NCBI RefSeq assembly: GCF_900106975.1 | Contig: NZ_FNNU01000003.1 | Coordinates: 492,727-556,726 of the forward strand | Origin: Pseudomonas kuykendallii | GTDB lineage: Bacteria > Pseudomonadota > Gammaproteobacteria > Pseudomonadales > Pseudomonadaceae | Reading direction: 5' to 3' | Length of the DNA stretch: 64,000 nt | In this document: positions 57,375 through 64,000 of the stretch, piece after piece | Layout of the letters: each line of letters begins with the position of its first letter | Numbering within the stretch: the first letter of the stretch is position 1 | Notes under the pieces: generated by a model | The model's input: the letters and a program-made list of their open reading frames with translations, nothing else | Database searches by the model: none | What the model was told of the DNA's origin: nothing | Position numbers and translations under genes: made by a program

Positions 57375-58127
57375 TCAGCCCCGCAGTTGCTCGGCCTGCT
57401 CGTGCGCCTGGCGCAAGCGTTCGCGGCTGTTGGTGAGGTGCAGGCGCATCGCGGCGCGCGCGGCGTCCGAATCCTGCCGGGCGATGGCCTCGTAGATTTC
57501 CTCGTGCTCGCGGCTGAGGCGGGACAGGTAGTGCTGTTGGTCATCATGGGCGATGCGCGCCGAATTCACCCGCGTGCGCGGAATGATGCTGGTGCCCAGG
57601 TGGGTCATGATGTCGGTGAAATAGCGGTTGCCGGTGGCCTGAGCGATCTGCAGGTGGAACTGGAAGTCCGAGGCGACCGCATCGCTGGCATGCGCGACGC
57701 TGAGATTCAGCGCATCCAGCGCCGCGCGCATCGCCGCGAGCTGTTCCGCCGAACGGCGCTGCGCCGCCAGGCCGGCCGACTCGATCTCCAGGCTGATGCG
57801 CAATTCGAGCACCGCCAGCACGTCGCGCAGGGTGACGATGGTCGCCGGGTCGATGCGAAAGCCGCTGGGGCTCGGCGTATCCAGCACGAAGGTGCCGATG
57901 CCGTGGCGTGTCTCAACCAGGCCGGCCGCCTGCAGCCGCGACAGCGCTTCGCGGACCACGGTGCGACTGACGCCCTGCTCTTCCATGATCGCCGACTCGG
58001 TGGGCAGCTTGTCGCCACGCTTGATCACCCCGTCGCGAATCTGCTGCGACAGTTCGGTGACCAGCTCCTGGGCGAGGCTGCGGTGCTTGCGCCGGGTGCG
58101 CAGCGGCGGGGTATCTGGACTTTCCAT
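57375..58127 (-). CDS. GntR-family (FadR subfamily, FCD domain) regulator, likely of the galactarate block
   Basis: This 250-residue protein has a winged helix at about 18-80 (AQELVTELSQQIRDGVIKRG, DKLPTESAIMEEQGVSRTVV, REALSRLQAAGLVETRHG). The FCD ligand domain (about 95-235) has metal-binding Asp/His residues in DFQFHLQIAQATGNRYF and REHEEIYEAI. Such proteins commonly repress sugar-acid operons and are released by the acid or an intermediate. It lies 398 bases upstream of kdgD on the same strand and is divergent from a second GntR gene. The half-site GTTGTACG lies upstream of its own start, suggesting autoregulation. Confidence 0.88.
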   Translation of the reverse strand: MESPDTPPLRTRRKHRSLAQELVTELSQQIRDGVIKRGDKLPTESAIMEEQGVSRTVVREALSRLQAAGLVETRHGIGTFVLDTPSPSGFRIDPATIVTLRDVLAVLELRISLEIESAGLAAQRRSAEQLAAMRAALDALNLSVAHASDAVASDFQFHLQIAQATGNRYFTDIMTHLGTSIIPRTRVNSARIAHDDQQHYLSRLSREHEEIYEAIARQDSDAARAAMRLHLTNSRERLRQAHEQAEQLRG

Positions 58128-58175
58128 GGAAGATTCTTAATGGCTGTTCGGCAGGATCGATCATACCCGATCGAG

Positions 58176-58243
58176 GTTGTACGATCACCGACCGCTCGCG
58201 CCGGCATGCGCGCGACTGCAACGGCCATGTCGCTCGTATACAA
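58176..58243. promoter_or_regulatory. Divergent GntR promoter region with two operator-like sites
   Basis: GTTGTACG at 58176-58183 matches half of the kdgD dyad. TCGTATACAA at 58234-58243 is a near-perfect dyad of the FadR-subfamily type TYGTATACRA, 31 bases before the second GntR gene. Each regulator may bind its own site. Confidence 0.45.
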
Positions 58244-58273
58244 TATTCAAACTTCGATAACGGACCCCTTCCC

Positions 58274-58957
58274 ATGCCCCTGGCGATTCTCAACGCACCC
58301 AACCTTGGCCTCGCGCCGTCGGCTTCCGAGGTGATCGCCAAGCACCTGCGCGAAGCGATCATTTCCGGGCATTTCGCCGAGGACGAGCCGATCCGCCAGG
58401 ATGACATCGCGCGGCTGTTCAACGTCAGCAAGATTCCCGTGCGCGAGGCGCTCAAGCGCCTGGAAGCCGAGGGTCTGGTGCAGTTCCTGCGCAACAAGGG
58501 CGCCGTGGTCACGCGGATTTCCGAACCGGAACTGGCGCAAATCTTCGAGGTGCGGGTACTCCTCGAGGTGCAGGCGATCCGCCTGGCGGTGCCGAAGATG
58601 ACCCGCGCGCAGCTCGAACGGGCCACGGCGATCTGCGACGAATTCATCGTCGACGACAACGTCGGCCGCTGGGCCGAGCTGAACTGGGCGTTCCACACCT
58701 GCCTGTACGAAGCCGCGCAACGGCCGTTCCTGCTCAACCTGATCCGCTCGATCCACGACAAGGTGGAGCGCTACCTGCGCATGCAGATGACCTTCCCCGA
58801 GGGCAAGCAGCGCGCCGACCAGGAACACCGGGAGATCCTCCGCGCCTGTGCCGATCGCGACGCCGACCGCGCCGCCGAACTGATCGAACAGCACATCATC
58901 GGCGTCTGCCGGACCCTCTACGCGCAGCTGCCGAACGAAGAGATCACCGAAGTCTAG
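58274..58957 (+). CDS. GntR-family (FCD domain) regulator, likely of hydroxyproline genes
   Basis: This 227-residue protein has the winged helix at about 15-80 (SEVIAKHLREAIISGHFAED, IRQDDIARLFNVSKIPVREA, LKRLEAEGLVQFLRNKGAVV) and an FCD domain (about 90-215) with NWAFHTCLYEAAQRPFLLNL and QEHREILRACADRD metal-binding positions. It is divergent from the first GntR gene and stands 131 bases upstream of the hydroxyproline epimerase gene on the same strand. Local position suggests it controls that operon. Confidence 0.87.
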   Translation: MPLAILNAPNLGLAPSASEVIAKHLREAIISGHFAEDEPIRQDDIARLFNVSKIPVREALKRLEAEGLVQFLRNKGAVVTRISEPELAQIFEVRVLLEVQAIRLAVPKMTRAQLERATAICDEFIVDDNVGRWAELNWAFHTCLYEAAQRPFLLNLIRSIHDKVERYLRMQMTFPEGKQRADQEHREILRACADRDADRAAELIEQHIIGVCRTLYAQLPNEEITEV

Positions 58958-59088
58958 GGGTGCTTGCCGGGCTTCCCGCAGCGTCTTTGCATCGTGCCGA
59001 TTTCGTCATCGGCGCGGCGGAAATCCATCAAGCCCCGCGCCCGCCTCCAGCGCCACTCTAGGCGCCTTCACAGGCTTCAGGTGGCAGC

Positions 59089-60162
59089 ATGAAACGCATC
59101 CGCGTCCTCGATTCCCACACCGGCGGCGAACCCACCCGGCTGGTGCTGGACGGTTTCCCCGACCTCGGCACCGGCAGCATGGCCGAGCGCCGGCAGATTC
59201 TCGCCGAACGGCATGACGACTGGCGCGCCGCCAGCGTGCTGGAGCCGCGCGGCAGCGACGTGCTGGTCGGCGCGCTGTACTGCAAGCCGGTCGATCCCGA
59301 GGCCTGCGCTGGGGTGATCTTCTTCAACAACAGCGGCTACCTGGGCATGTGCGGCCACGGCACCATCGGCCTGATCGTGTCCCTGGCGCACCTGGGCTGG
59401 ATCGAACCCGGCGTGCACAAGATCGAGACGCCGGTCGGCACCGTCGAGGCGACGCTGCACGACGACCGCTCGGTGAGCGTGCGCAACGTGCCGTCCTACC
59501 GCTACCGCCAGGCCGTCGGCCTGGAGGTACCCGGCTACGGACGGGTGACTGGCGACATCGCCTGGGGCGGCAACTGGTTCTTCCTGATCGCCGAACACGG
59601 CCTGCGCATCGCCGGCGACAACCTCGACGCCCTCACCGCCTACACCGTCGCCGTGCAGAAGGCCCTGGAAGACCAGGGCATTCGCGGCGAAGACGGCGGC
59701 CTGATCGACCACATCGAGCTGTTCGCCGAGGACACACCCCCGAACGGCTCGCAGCCAAGCGTCGCGAGCGAAGAGGGGGCGAGGCAGGAGCAGGCGAAGA
59801 AGCGCAGTTTACAAGCAGTAAATGAGCATTCTGAGCCTGCTCCTAACGAAGCCCCATCGAGCGCAGCAGCTTGGCTGCCCGCCGACAGCCGCAACTTCGT
59901 GCTCTGCCCTGGCAAGGCCTACGACCGCTCGCCCTGCGGCACCGGCACCAGCGCCAAGCTGGCGTGCCTGGCGGCCGACGGCAAGCTGCAACCCGGCGAG
60001 ACCTGGCGCCAGGCCAGCGTGATCGGCAGCCGGTTCGAGGGCAGTTTCGAATGGCAGGGCGACCGGATCGTGCCGACCATCCGCGGGCGCGCCAACATCA
60101 GCGCCGAAGCGACGCTGATCATCGAGGACGACGACCCCTTCGCCTGGGGCATCCGCCCGTGA
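59089..60162 (+). CDS. lhpA: 4-hydroxyproline 2-epimerase with an in-frame repeat insertion
   Basis: This 357-residue protein belongs to the proline racemase family. It would convert trans-4-hydroxy-L-proline to cis-4-hydroxy-D-proline. Both catalytic cysteines are present: Cys88 in [13 protein letters not shown] and Cys283 in [12 protein letters not shown]. Usual length is about 310-315. The surplus is a segment at about residues 217-264, low in hydrophobic residues, between [10 protein letters not shown] and [15 protein letters not shown], two blocks that are close together in homologues I remember. That segment is encoded by a fold-back repeat (59751-59878) read without a stop. Activity is uncertain because the insert lies only about 20 residues before the second active-site Cys, but it may form a surface loop. 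The stop overlaps the next gene (GTGA). Confidence 0.88.
   Translation: MKRIRVLDSHTGGEPTRLVLDGFPDLGTGSMAERRQILAERHDDWRAASVLEPRGSDVLVGALYCKPVDPEACAGVIFFNNSGYLGMCGHGTIGLIVSLAHLGWIEPGVHKIETPVGTVEATLHDDRSVSVRNVPSYRYRQAVGLEVPGYGRVTGDIAWGGNWFFLIAEHGLRIAGDNLDALTAYTVAVQKALEDQGIRGEDGGLIDHIELFAEDTPPNGSQPSVASEEGARQEQAKKRSLQAVNEHSEPAPNEAPSSAAAWLPADSRNFVLCPGKAYDRSPCGTGTSAKLACLAADGKLQPGETWRQASVIGSRFEGSFEWQGDRIVPTIRGRANISAEATLIIEDDDPFAWGIRP
59751..59878. repeat. Fold-back repeat, copy C (inside lhpA)
   Basis: The outer arms GCAGCCAAGC (59751-59760) and GCTTGGCTGC (59869-59878) are perfectly complementary. Inside are GTCGCGAGCGA after the left arm, the core TTTACAAGCAGTAAATGAGC (59808-59827) and GCGCAGCA before the right arm. 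It is the same family as copies A and B but with different arm sequence. It is translated in the lhpA frame. Confidence 0.8.
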
Positions 60163-61280
60163 GCGAGGGCCGCGCCGCCGACGTCATCGTCATCGGCGCC
60201 GGCATCGTCGGCGCCTACTGCGCCCATGCCCTGGCCCGACGCGGGCTCGACGTACAGGTGCTGGACGCCGGCCTGCCCGGCGCCACCGCCGCCGGCATGG
60301 GCCACCTGCTGGTACTCGACGACAACCCGGCCGAGCTGGCGCTGAGCGAATACTCGCTGCAGCGCTGGCGCGACCTCGCGCCCGAATTGCCCGAGGGCTG
60401 TGCCTACCGCAGCAATGGCACGCTGTGGCTGGCGGAGAACCCCGAGGAGCTGGCGGTGGCCGAAGCCAAGCACGCCGTGCTGAGCGCCCGCGGGCTGGCC
60501 TGCGAGATGCTCGGCGCGCAGGCGCTGCGCGAGACCGAGCCGGAGCTGCGCGACGACCTGCTCGGCGCGCTGAAGGTCACCGGCGACGGCATTATCTATG
60601 CCCCGAACACCGCGCGCTGGCTGCTGGAAAGCGACCCCGCGCGCATCCGCCGGCAACGCGCCGAGGTGGTCGAGATCGACGGCAACCGCGTGCGCCTGGC
60701 CGACGGCACCTGGCTCGCGGCCCAGGCCGTGCTGCTGGCCAACGGCGTGCAGGCCGGCACGCTGTGCCCGGAACTGCCGATCGTGCCGAAGAAGGGCCAC
60801 CTGCTGATCACCGACCGCTATCCCGGCAAGGTCCGGCACACGCTGGTCGAGCTGGGTTACGTCACCAGCGCGCACAACGCCACCGGCCCGTCCGCCGCCT
60901 GCAACATCCAGCCGCGGCCCACCGGGCAGCTGTTCATCGGCGCTTCCCGGCAGTTCGACAGCGTCGATCCGGCGGTGGAAGGCTGGATGCTGGCGAAGAT
61001 GCTCGGCCGCGCCCTGCACTACATGCCCGGCCTGGGCGACCTCAACGCGATCCGCAGCTGGACCGGCTTTCGCGCCGCCAGCCCGGACGGCCTGCCGCTG
61101 GTTGGCGAACACCCGCAACGAGCGGGCGTCTGGCTGGCGGTCGGCCACGAGGGCCTCGGCGTGACCACCGCGCCCGGCACCGCCGACCTGCTGGTCGCCC
61201 AGCTGCTCGGCGAGACCTCACCCCTGGCGCCGCAGGATTACTCGCCGCAGCGCTTCTTCGGAGACACCGCGCATGCCTGA
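60159..61280 (+). CDS. lhpB: D-hydroxyproline dehydrogenase FAD subunit (DadA-like)
   Basis: This 373-residue FAD-dependent amine oxidase (DAO family) has the dinucleotide motif [31 protein letters not shown] and [20 protein letters not shown] are typical of D-amino acid dehydrogenase and glycine oxidase-like folds, and [14 protein letters not shown] lies near the C-terminus. It would oxidise cis-4-hydroxy-D-proline to 1-pyrroline-4-hydroxy-2-carboxylate as part of a heteromeric complex with the two genes that follow. The start is GTG 60159, overlapping the lhpA stop; its stop overlaps the ferredoxin-like gene by 8 bases. Confidence 0.87.
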   Translation: MSEGRAADVIVIGAGIVGAYCAHALARRGLDVQVLDAGLPGATAAGMGHLLVLDDNPAELALSEYSLQRWRDLAPELPEGCAYRSNGTLWLAENPEELAVAEAKHAVLSARGLACEMLGAQALRETEPELRDDLLGALKVTGDGIIYAPNTARWLLESDPARIRRQRAEVVEIDGNRVRLADGTWLAAQAVLLANGVQAGTLCPELPIVPKKGHLLITDRYPGKVRHTLVELGYVTSAHNATGPSAACNIQPRPTGQLFIGASRQFDSVDPAVEGWMLAKMLGRALHYMPGLGDLNAIRSWTGFRAASPDGLPLVGEHPQRAGVWLAVGHEGLGVTTAPGTADLLVAQLLGETSPLAPQDYSPQRFFGDTAHA

Positions 61281-61509
61281 ACTCCTTCTCGACGGTCGCC
61301 CGCTGCGCGTCGCCGACGGCACCAGCGTGGCCGCCGCCCTTGCCTTGGGGGGCGACGGCTGCGCACGTACCTCGGTCAGCGGCCAGCGCCGCGCACCGCT
61401 GTGCGGCATGGGCATCTGCCAGGAATGCCGGGTGAGCATCGACGGCGTGCGCCGGCTGGCCTGCCAGACCCTCTGCCGCGACGGCATGCGGGTGGAGACC
61501 CGGCCATGA
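61273..61509 (+). CDS. Small [2Fe-2S] subunit of D-hydroxyproline dehydrogenase
   Basis: This 78-residue ferredoxin-like protein carries four cysteines in plant-type spacing: Cys44, Cys49 and Cys52 in LCGMGICQECRV, and Cys64. It begins [20 protein letters not shown], the beta-grasp start. Such small subunits shuttle electrons between the two flavin subunits. It overlaps lhpB by 8 bases and the next gene by 4 (ATGA), so all three are coupled. Confidence 0.87.
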   Translation: MPELLLDGRPLRVADGTSVAAALALGGDGCARTSVSGQRRAPLCGMGICQECRVSIDGVRRLACQTLCRDGMRVETRP

Positions 61510-62798
61510 GCGACGCGGTCGACCTGCTGATCATCGGTGCCGGCCCGGCCGGCATGGCCGCTGCTCTCGCCGCTGCGCCGAGCGGCGCGCGCATCGCCCT
61601 GCTCGACGACAACCCGTTGCCCGGCGGGCAGATCTGGCGCGACGGCCCGCATGCCGAGCTGCCGCCCAAGGCCCGCGAGATGCGCGCGCGCCTGGACGCC
61701 TGCGCCAACGTGCGGCGCCATGCCGGCTGCAAGGTGATCGCCCTCGCCGGGCCGAAACGCCTGCTGCTGGAAGACGCCGAGCGCGGCTGGCTGCTCGCCT
61801 ACGACAAGCTGATCCTCTGCACCGGCGCCCGCGAGCTGCTGCTGCCCTTCCCCGGCTGGACGCTGCCCGGCGTGACCGGCGCCGGCGGCCTGCAAGCGCT
61901 GATCAAGGGCGGCCTGCCGGTGGACGGCGAGCGCCTGGTGATCGCCGGCAGTGGCCCCTTGCTGCTGGCCAGCGCCGCCACCGCCAAGGCGCGCGGCGCA
62001 CGCCTCGGGCGGATCGCCGAACAGGCCTCGCTGGGCGCGGTGGGACGTTTCGCCAGCGCGCTCTGGGCCTGGCCGAACAAGGCCTGGCAGGCGCTGGAAC
62101 TGTTCGATGCGACCTACCGTACCGGTAGCCACGTGCTCGCCGCGCTCGGCAGCGAGCGGCTCGAAGGCGTGCGCCTGCAGGTCGGCAAGCGGGTCGAGGA
62201 AATCGCCTGCGAACGCCTCGCCTGCGGCTTCGGCCTGGTGCCCAACACGCAGATCGGTGAGGCGCTTGGCTGCGCGCTGAGCGACGGCGCGATCCGCGTC
62301 GACGCCTGGCAGGCCAGCAGCCTCGCCGATCACTACGCCGCCGGCGAATGTACCGGGTTCGGCGGCAGCGAACTGGCGCTGGCCGAAGGCGCCATCGCCG
62401 GTCACGCGGCGGTCGGCATGCTGGCCGAAGCCCGCGCGCTATGGCCGCAGCGGCAACGCTGGCAAGGCTTCGCCGACCACCTCAACCGGGCCTTCGCCCT
62501 CGACCCGGCGCTGCGCCGGTTGGCACAGCCGGACACCCTGGTCTGCCGTTGCGAGGACGTGCCGCTCTCCGCGATCGGCGGGCGCCGCGGCTGGACCGAA
62601 GCCAAGCTGAGCAGCCGCTGCGGCATGGGCGCCTGCCAGGGCCGCGTGTGCGGCAGCGCTGCGCAGTTCCTGTTCGGCTGGCAGCCCCCCGCGCCACGCC
62701 CGCCGTTCAGCCCGGCACGGATCTCCACGCTGGCGAAACTCGCGGACGCCGCCGAAAGCCAGGCTCCGGACCTCAGTTCGGCCCGGACGCCGGGCTGA
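61506..62798 (+). CDS. D-hydroxyproline dehydrogenase flavin subunit with BFD-like [2Fe-2S] domain
   Basis: This 430-residue pyridine-nucleotide-disulfide-oxidoreductase-like protein has the FAD motif LLIIGAGPAGMAAALAAAPS and LLDDNPLPGGQIWRDG. LILCTGARELLLPFPGWTLP is also present, followed by GVTGAGGLQAL. The C-terminus has a BFD-type cluster site, VCRCEDVPLSAIGGRRGW and RCGMGACQGRVCG, as in heteromeric sarcosine or octopine/hydroxyproline dehydrogenases. It completes the three-part enzyme. The 3' end overlaps the convergent ABM gene by 26 bases. Confidence 0.87.
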   Translation: MSDAVDLLIIGAGPAGMAAALAAAPSGARIALLDDNPLPGGQIWRDGPHAELPPKAREMRARLDACANVRRHAGCKVIALAGPKRLLLEDAERGWLLAYDKLILCTGARELLLPFPGWTLPGVTGAGGLQALIKGGLPVDGERLVIAGSGPLLLASAATAKARGARLGRIAEQASLGAVGRFASALWAWPNKAWQALELFDATYRTGSHVLAALGSERLEGVRLQVGKRVEEIACERLACGFGLVPNTQIGEALGCALSDGAIRVDAWQASSLADHYAAGECTGFGGSELALAEGAIAGHAAVGMLAEARALWPQRQRWQGFADHLNRAFALDPALRRLAQPDTLVCRCEDVPLSAIGGRRGWTEAKLSSRCGMGACQGRVCGSAAQFLFGWQPPAPRPPFSPARISTLAKLADAAESQAPDLSSARTPG

Positions 62799-63087
62799 GC
62801 ATGTCGATGCGGCGGATGGCGAAATCCTCGCGCAGGTAGTCCATCCGCTGCGTGTGGAAGCGCTGCATGTGCGGCAGCGCCGAGTGCACCTCGAGGTGTT
62901 CGCGTGAGGCCCAGACCTCGAAGAAGATGAACAGCGTGGGGTCCTCGGCGTCGCGCAGCATGTGGTACTCGATGCACCCCGGTTCGGCACGGCTGGCTTC
63001 GACGTAGCCGCGGAACAGCGCCTCGAAGGCCGCGGATTTTTCTGCGCGGGTGTGCGCTTTCAGGATGAAACCGTAGGGCTCGCTCAT
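62773..63087 (-). CDS. ABM-domain (YgiN-like) quinol monooxygenase family protein
   Basis: This 104-residue protein is a single antibiotic biosynthesis monooxygenase domain: EPYGFILKAHTRAEKSAAFE, EASRAEPGCIEYHMLRDAED, PTLFIFFEVWASREHLEVHS and LPHMQRF. The start at ATG 63087 has AAGGAG. It is divergent from mdaB with 160 bases between. In E. coli, mdaB and ygiN are neighbours, and YgiN oxidises menadiol, so a joint quinone role is plausible. Confidence 0.85.
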   Translation of the reverse strand: MSEPYGFILKAHTRAEKSAAFEALFRGYVEASRAEPGCIEYHMLRDAEDPTLFIFFEVWASREHLEVHSALPHMQRFHTQRMDYLREDFAIRRIDMLSPASGPN

Positions 63088-63247
63088 GCTCGTTTGCTCC
63101 TTGGACAGGTAAGGACCACATCGTAAATCACGAGTCAAAATTGGATTGGTGAATCTCGCGCACAATTGATGTGCCCGGAAGCGGCTTTTTCCGCCCCCGC
63201 GAGGGCCGTAAGGTGAGCGCCATTCAAACCTTTACGGGACATTCGCA

Positions 63248-63838
63248 ATGAAGAAGATTCTCCTGCTCAACGGCGGCAAGCAGTTCGCCCACTCCGACGG
63301 CCGCTACAACGCCACCCTGCACGAGGCCGCACTGGCCTACCTCGACCACGCCGGCTTCGACGTGAAGACCACCTTCATCGACGGCGGCTACGACGTCGCC
63401 GAGGAAGTCGCCAAGTTCCTCTGGGCCGATGTGGTCGTCTGGCAGATGCCGGGCTGGTGGATGGGCGCTCCCTGGACGGTGAAGAAGTACATCGACGAAG
63501 TCTTCACCGAAGGCCACGGCAGCCTCTACGCCAACGACGGCCGGACCCGCTCCGACGCCTCGCAGAAGTACGGCAGCGGCGGCCTGCTGCACGGCAAGCA
63601 GTACATGATCTCGGCCACCTGGAACGCGCCGCAGCAGGCCTTCGACGACCCCACCGACTTCTTCGAAGCCAAGGGCGTGGACGCGGTGTATTTCCCCTTC
63701 CACAAGGCCAACCAGTTCCTCGGCATGAGCGCATTGCCGACCTTCCTCGCCGTCGACGTGATGAAGGTCCCGGCGATCGAAGCGGACGTGGCGCGCTACC
63801 AGGCGCACCTGGCCAAGGTGTTCGGCATCGCCGGCTGA
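63248..63838 (+). CDS. mdaB: NAD(P)H:quinone oxidoreductase MdaB
   Basis: This 196-residue flavodoxin-like-fold enzyme begins MKKILLLNGGKQFAHSDGRY. It has the MdaB segment VVWQMPGWWMGAPWTVKKYI, and HGKQYMISATWNAPQQAF. It reduces quinones by two electrons with FAD, avoiding semiquinone radicals. Length agrees with E. coli MdaB (193). The start at ATG 63248 is preceded by GGGACAT. It is divergent from the ABM-domain gene. Confidence 0.92.
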   Translation: MKKILLLNGGKQFAHSDGRYNATLHEAALAYLDHAGFDVKTTFIDGGYDVAEEVAKFLWADVVVWQMPGWWMGAPWTVKKYIDEVFTEGHGSLYANDGRTRSDASQKYGSGGLLHGKQYMISATWNAPQQAFDDPTDFFEAKGVDAVYFPFHKANQFLGMSALPTFLAVDVMKVPAIEADVARYQAHLAKVFGIAG

Positions 63839-63911
63839 GGGTTGCGCGCGGGGTTAAGCGGCGATGAGATCGGTGGCGGGCCAATGCCGGCGGGATGAGG
63901 CACAACCGTAG

Positions 63912-63971
63912 GGTGGGTCAGGCGCTCCGCGCCGGTCCGGGCATTCGCGGGGGTTCCGCGCCGTACCCACC
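63912..63971. repeat. REP-like inverted repeat after mdaB
   Basis: GGTGGGT (63912-63918) and ACCCACC (63965-63971) are complementary. Between them is the small hairpin GGCGC-TCC-GCGCC. It resembles other Pseudomonas extragenic palindromes of this window. The remaining bases to the right edge hold no recognisable gene. Confidence 0.55.
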
Positions 63972-64000
63972 AGCCGGAGTATCGCCCACCACCGCCCGGT

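Overview
The window looks like a chromosomal segment of a high-GC Pseudomonas close to the P. aeruginosa / P. nitroreducens / P. citronellolis group. Evidence: hrpA, the fadD2-fadD1 pair, alkB-rapA, an MHYT-GGDEF-EAL protein (nbdA) and braCDEFG all match Pseudomonas families, and several blocks keep an order I remember from P. aeruginosa PAO1 (PA3297-PA3302, PA3306-PA3308, PA3311-PA3312, PA1070-PA1074). Species cannot be fixed from the sequence alone.

Layout. 1-1118: the 5' part of an AAA+ ATPase cut by the window edge, a gene-poor stretch and a composite REP-like repeat. 1119-13446: hrpA, an SGNH-type hydrolase, a chemoreceptor, fadD1, fadD2, and a lipase/MaoC pair. 13756-23252: a tightly overlapped block with a CodB-like permease, a 2-oxoglutarate (2-OG)/Fe(II) oxygenase, a BMP-type nucleoside ABC transporter, a PucR-family regulator and a CodA-family deaminase. 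The deaminase has Ser where E. coli CodA has Asp314, which points to 5-methylcytosine rather than cytosine. 23490-28139: an unlisted 38-residue CcoM-like membrane protein with a perfect Anr box, a 51-residue basic protein, and a FecI/FecR/TonB receptor iron-signalling set with a Fur box. 28335-33673: alkB, a small protein, rapA and an MFS transporter. 33910-38555: nbdA, an isomerase/dehydrogenase pair and two small DUF proteins. 38918-43798: the branched-chain amino-acid transporter braCDEFG. 44350-51098: an SDR-like protein, ahpC/ahpF, two divergent L,D-transpeptidases and cheV. 51311-58127: galactarate catabolism (garD, GudP-like transporter, 2-oxoglutarate semialdehyde dehydrogenase, kdgD, GntR regulator). 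58274-62798: a second GntR and hydroxyproline catabolism (epimerase and a three-subunit D-hydroxyproline dehydrogenase). 62773-63838: a divergent pair, an ABM-domain monooxygenase and mdaB.

How the parts work together. The galactarate and hydroxyproline modules both lead to 2-oxoglutarate semialdehyde, and one dehydrogenase in the window can finish both. The permease/ABC/deaminase/oxygenase block reads as import and conversion of a modified nucleobase. Peroxide defence (ahpCF), quinone reduction (mdaB) and alkylation repair (alkB) are standard housekeeping functions.

Repeats are the other theme. Three copies of a fold-back element (45761-45917, 54444-54614, 59751-59878) share a core and inner ends but have outer arms that differ between copies while remaining complementary within each copy. 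One lies in frame inside the hydroxyproline epimerase gene. Another REP-like inverted repeat lies in frame inside hrpA. No tRNA, rRNA, CRISPR array or transposase gene was seen.
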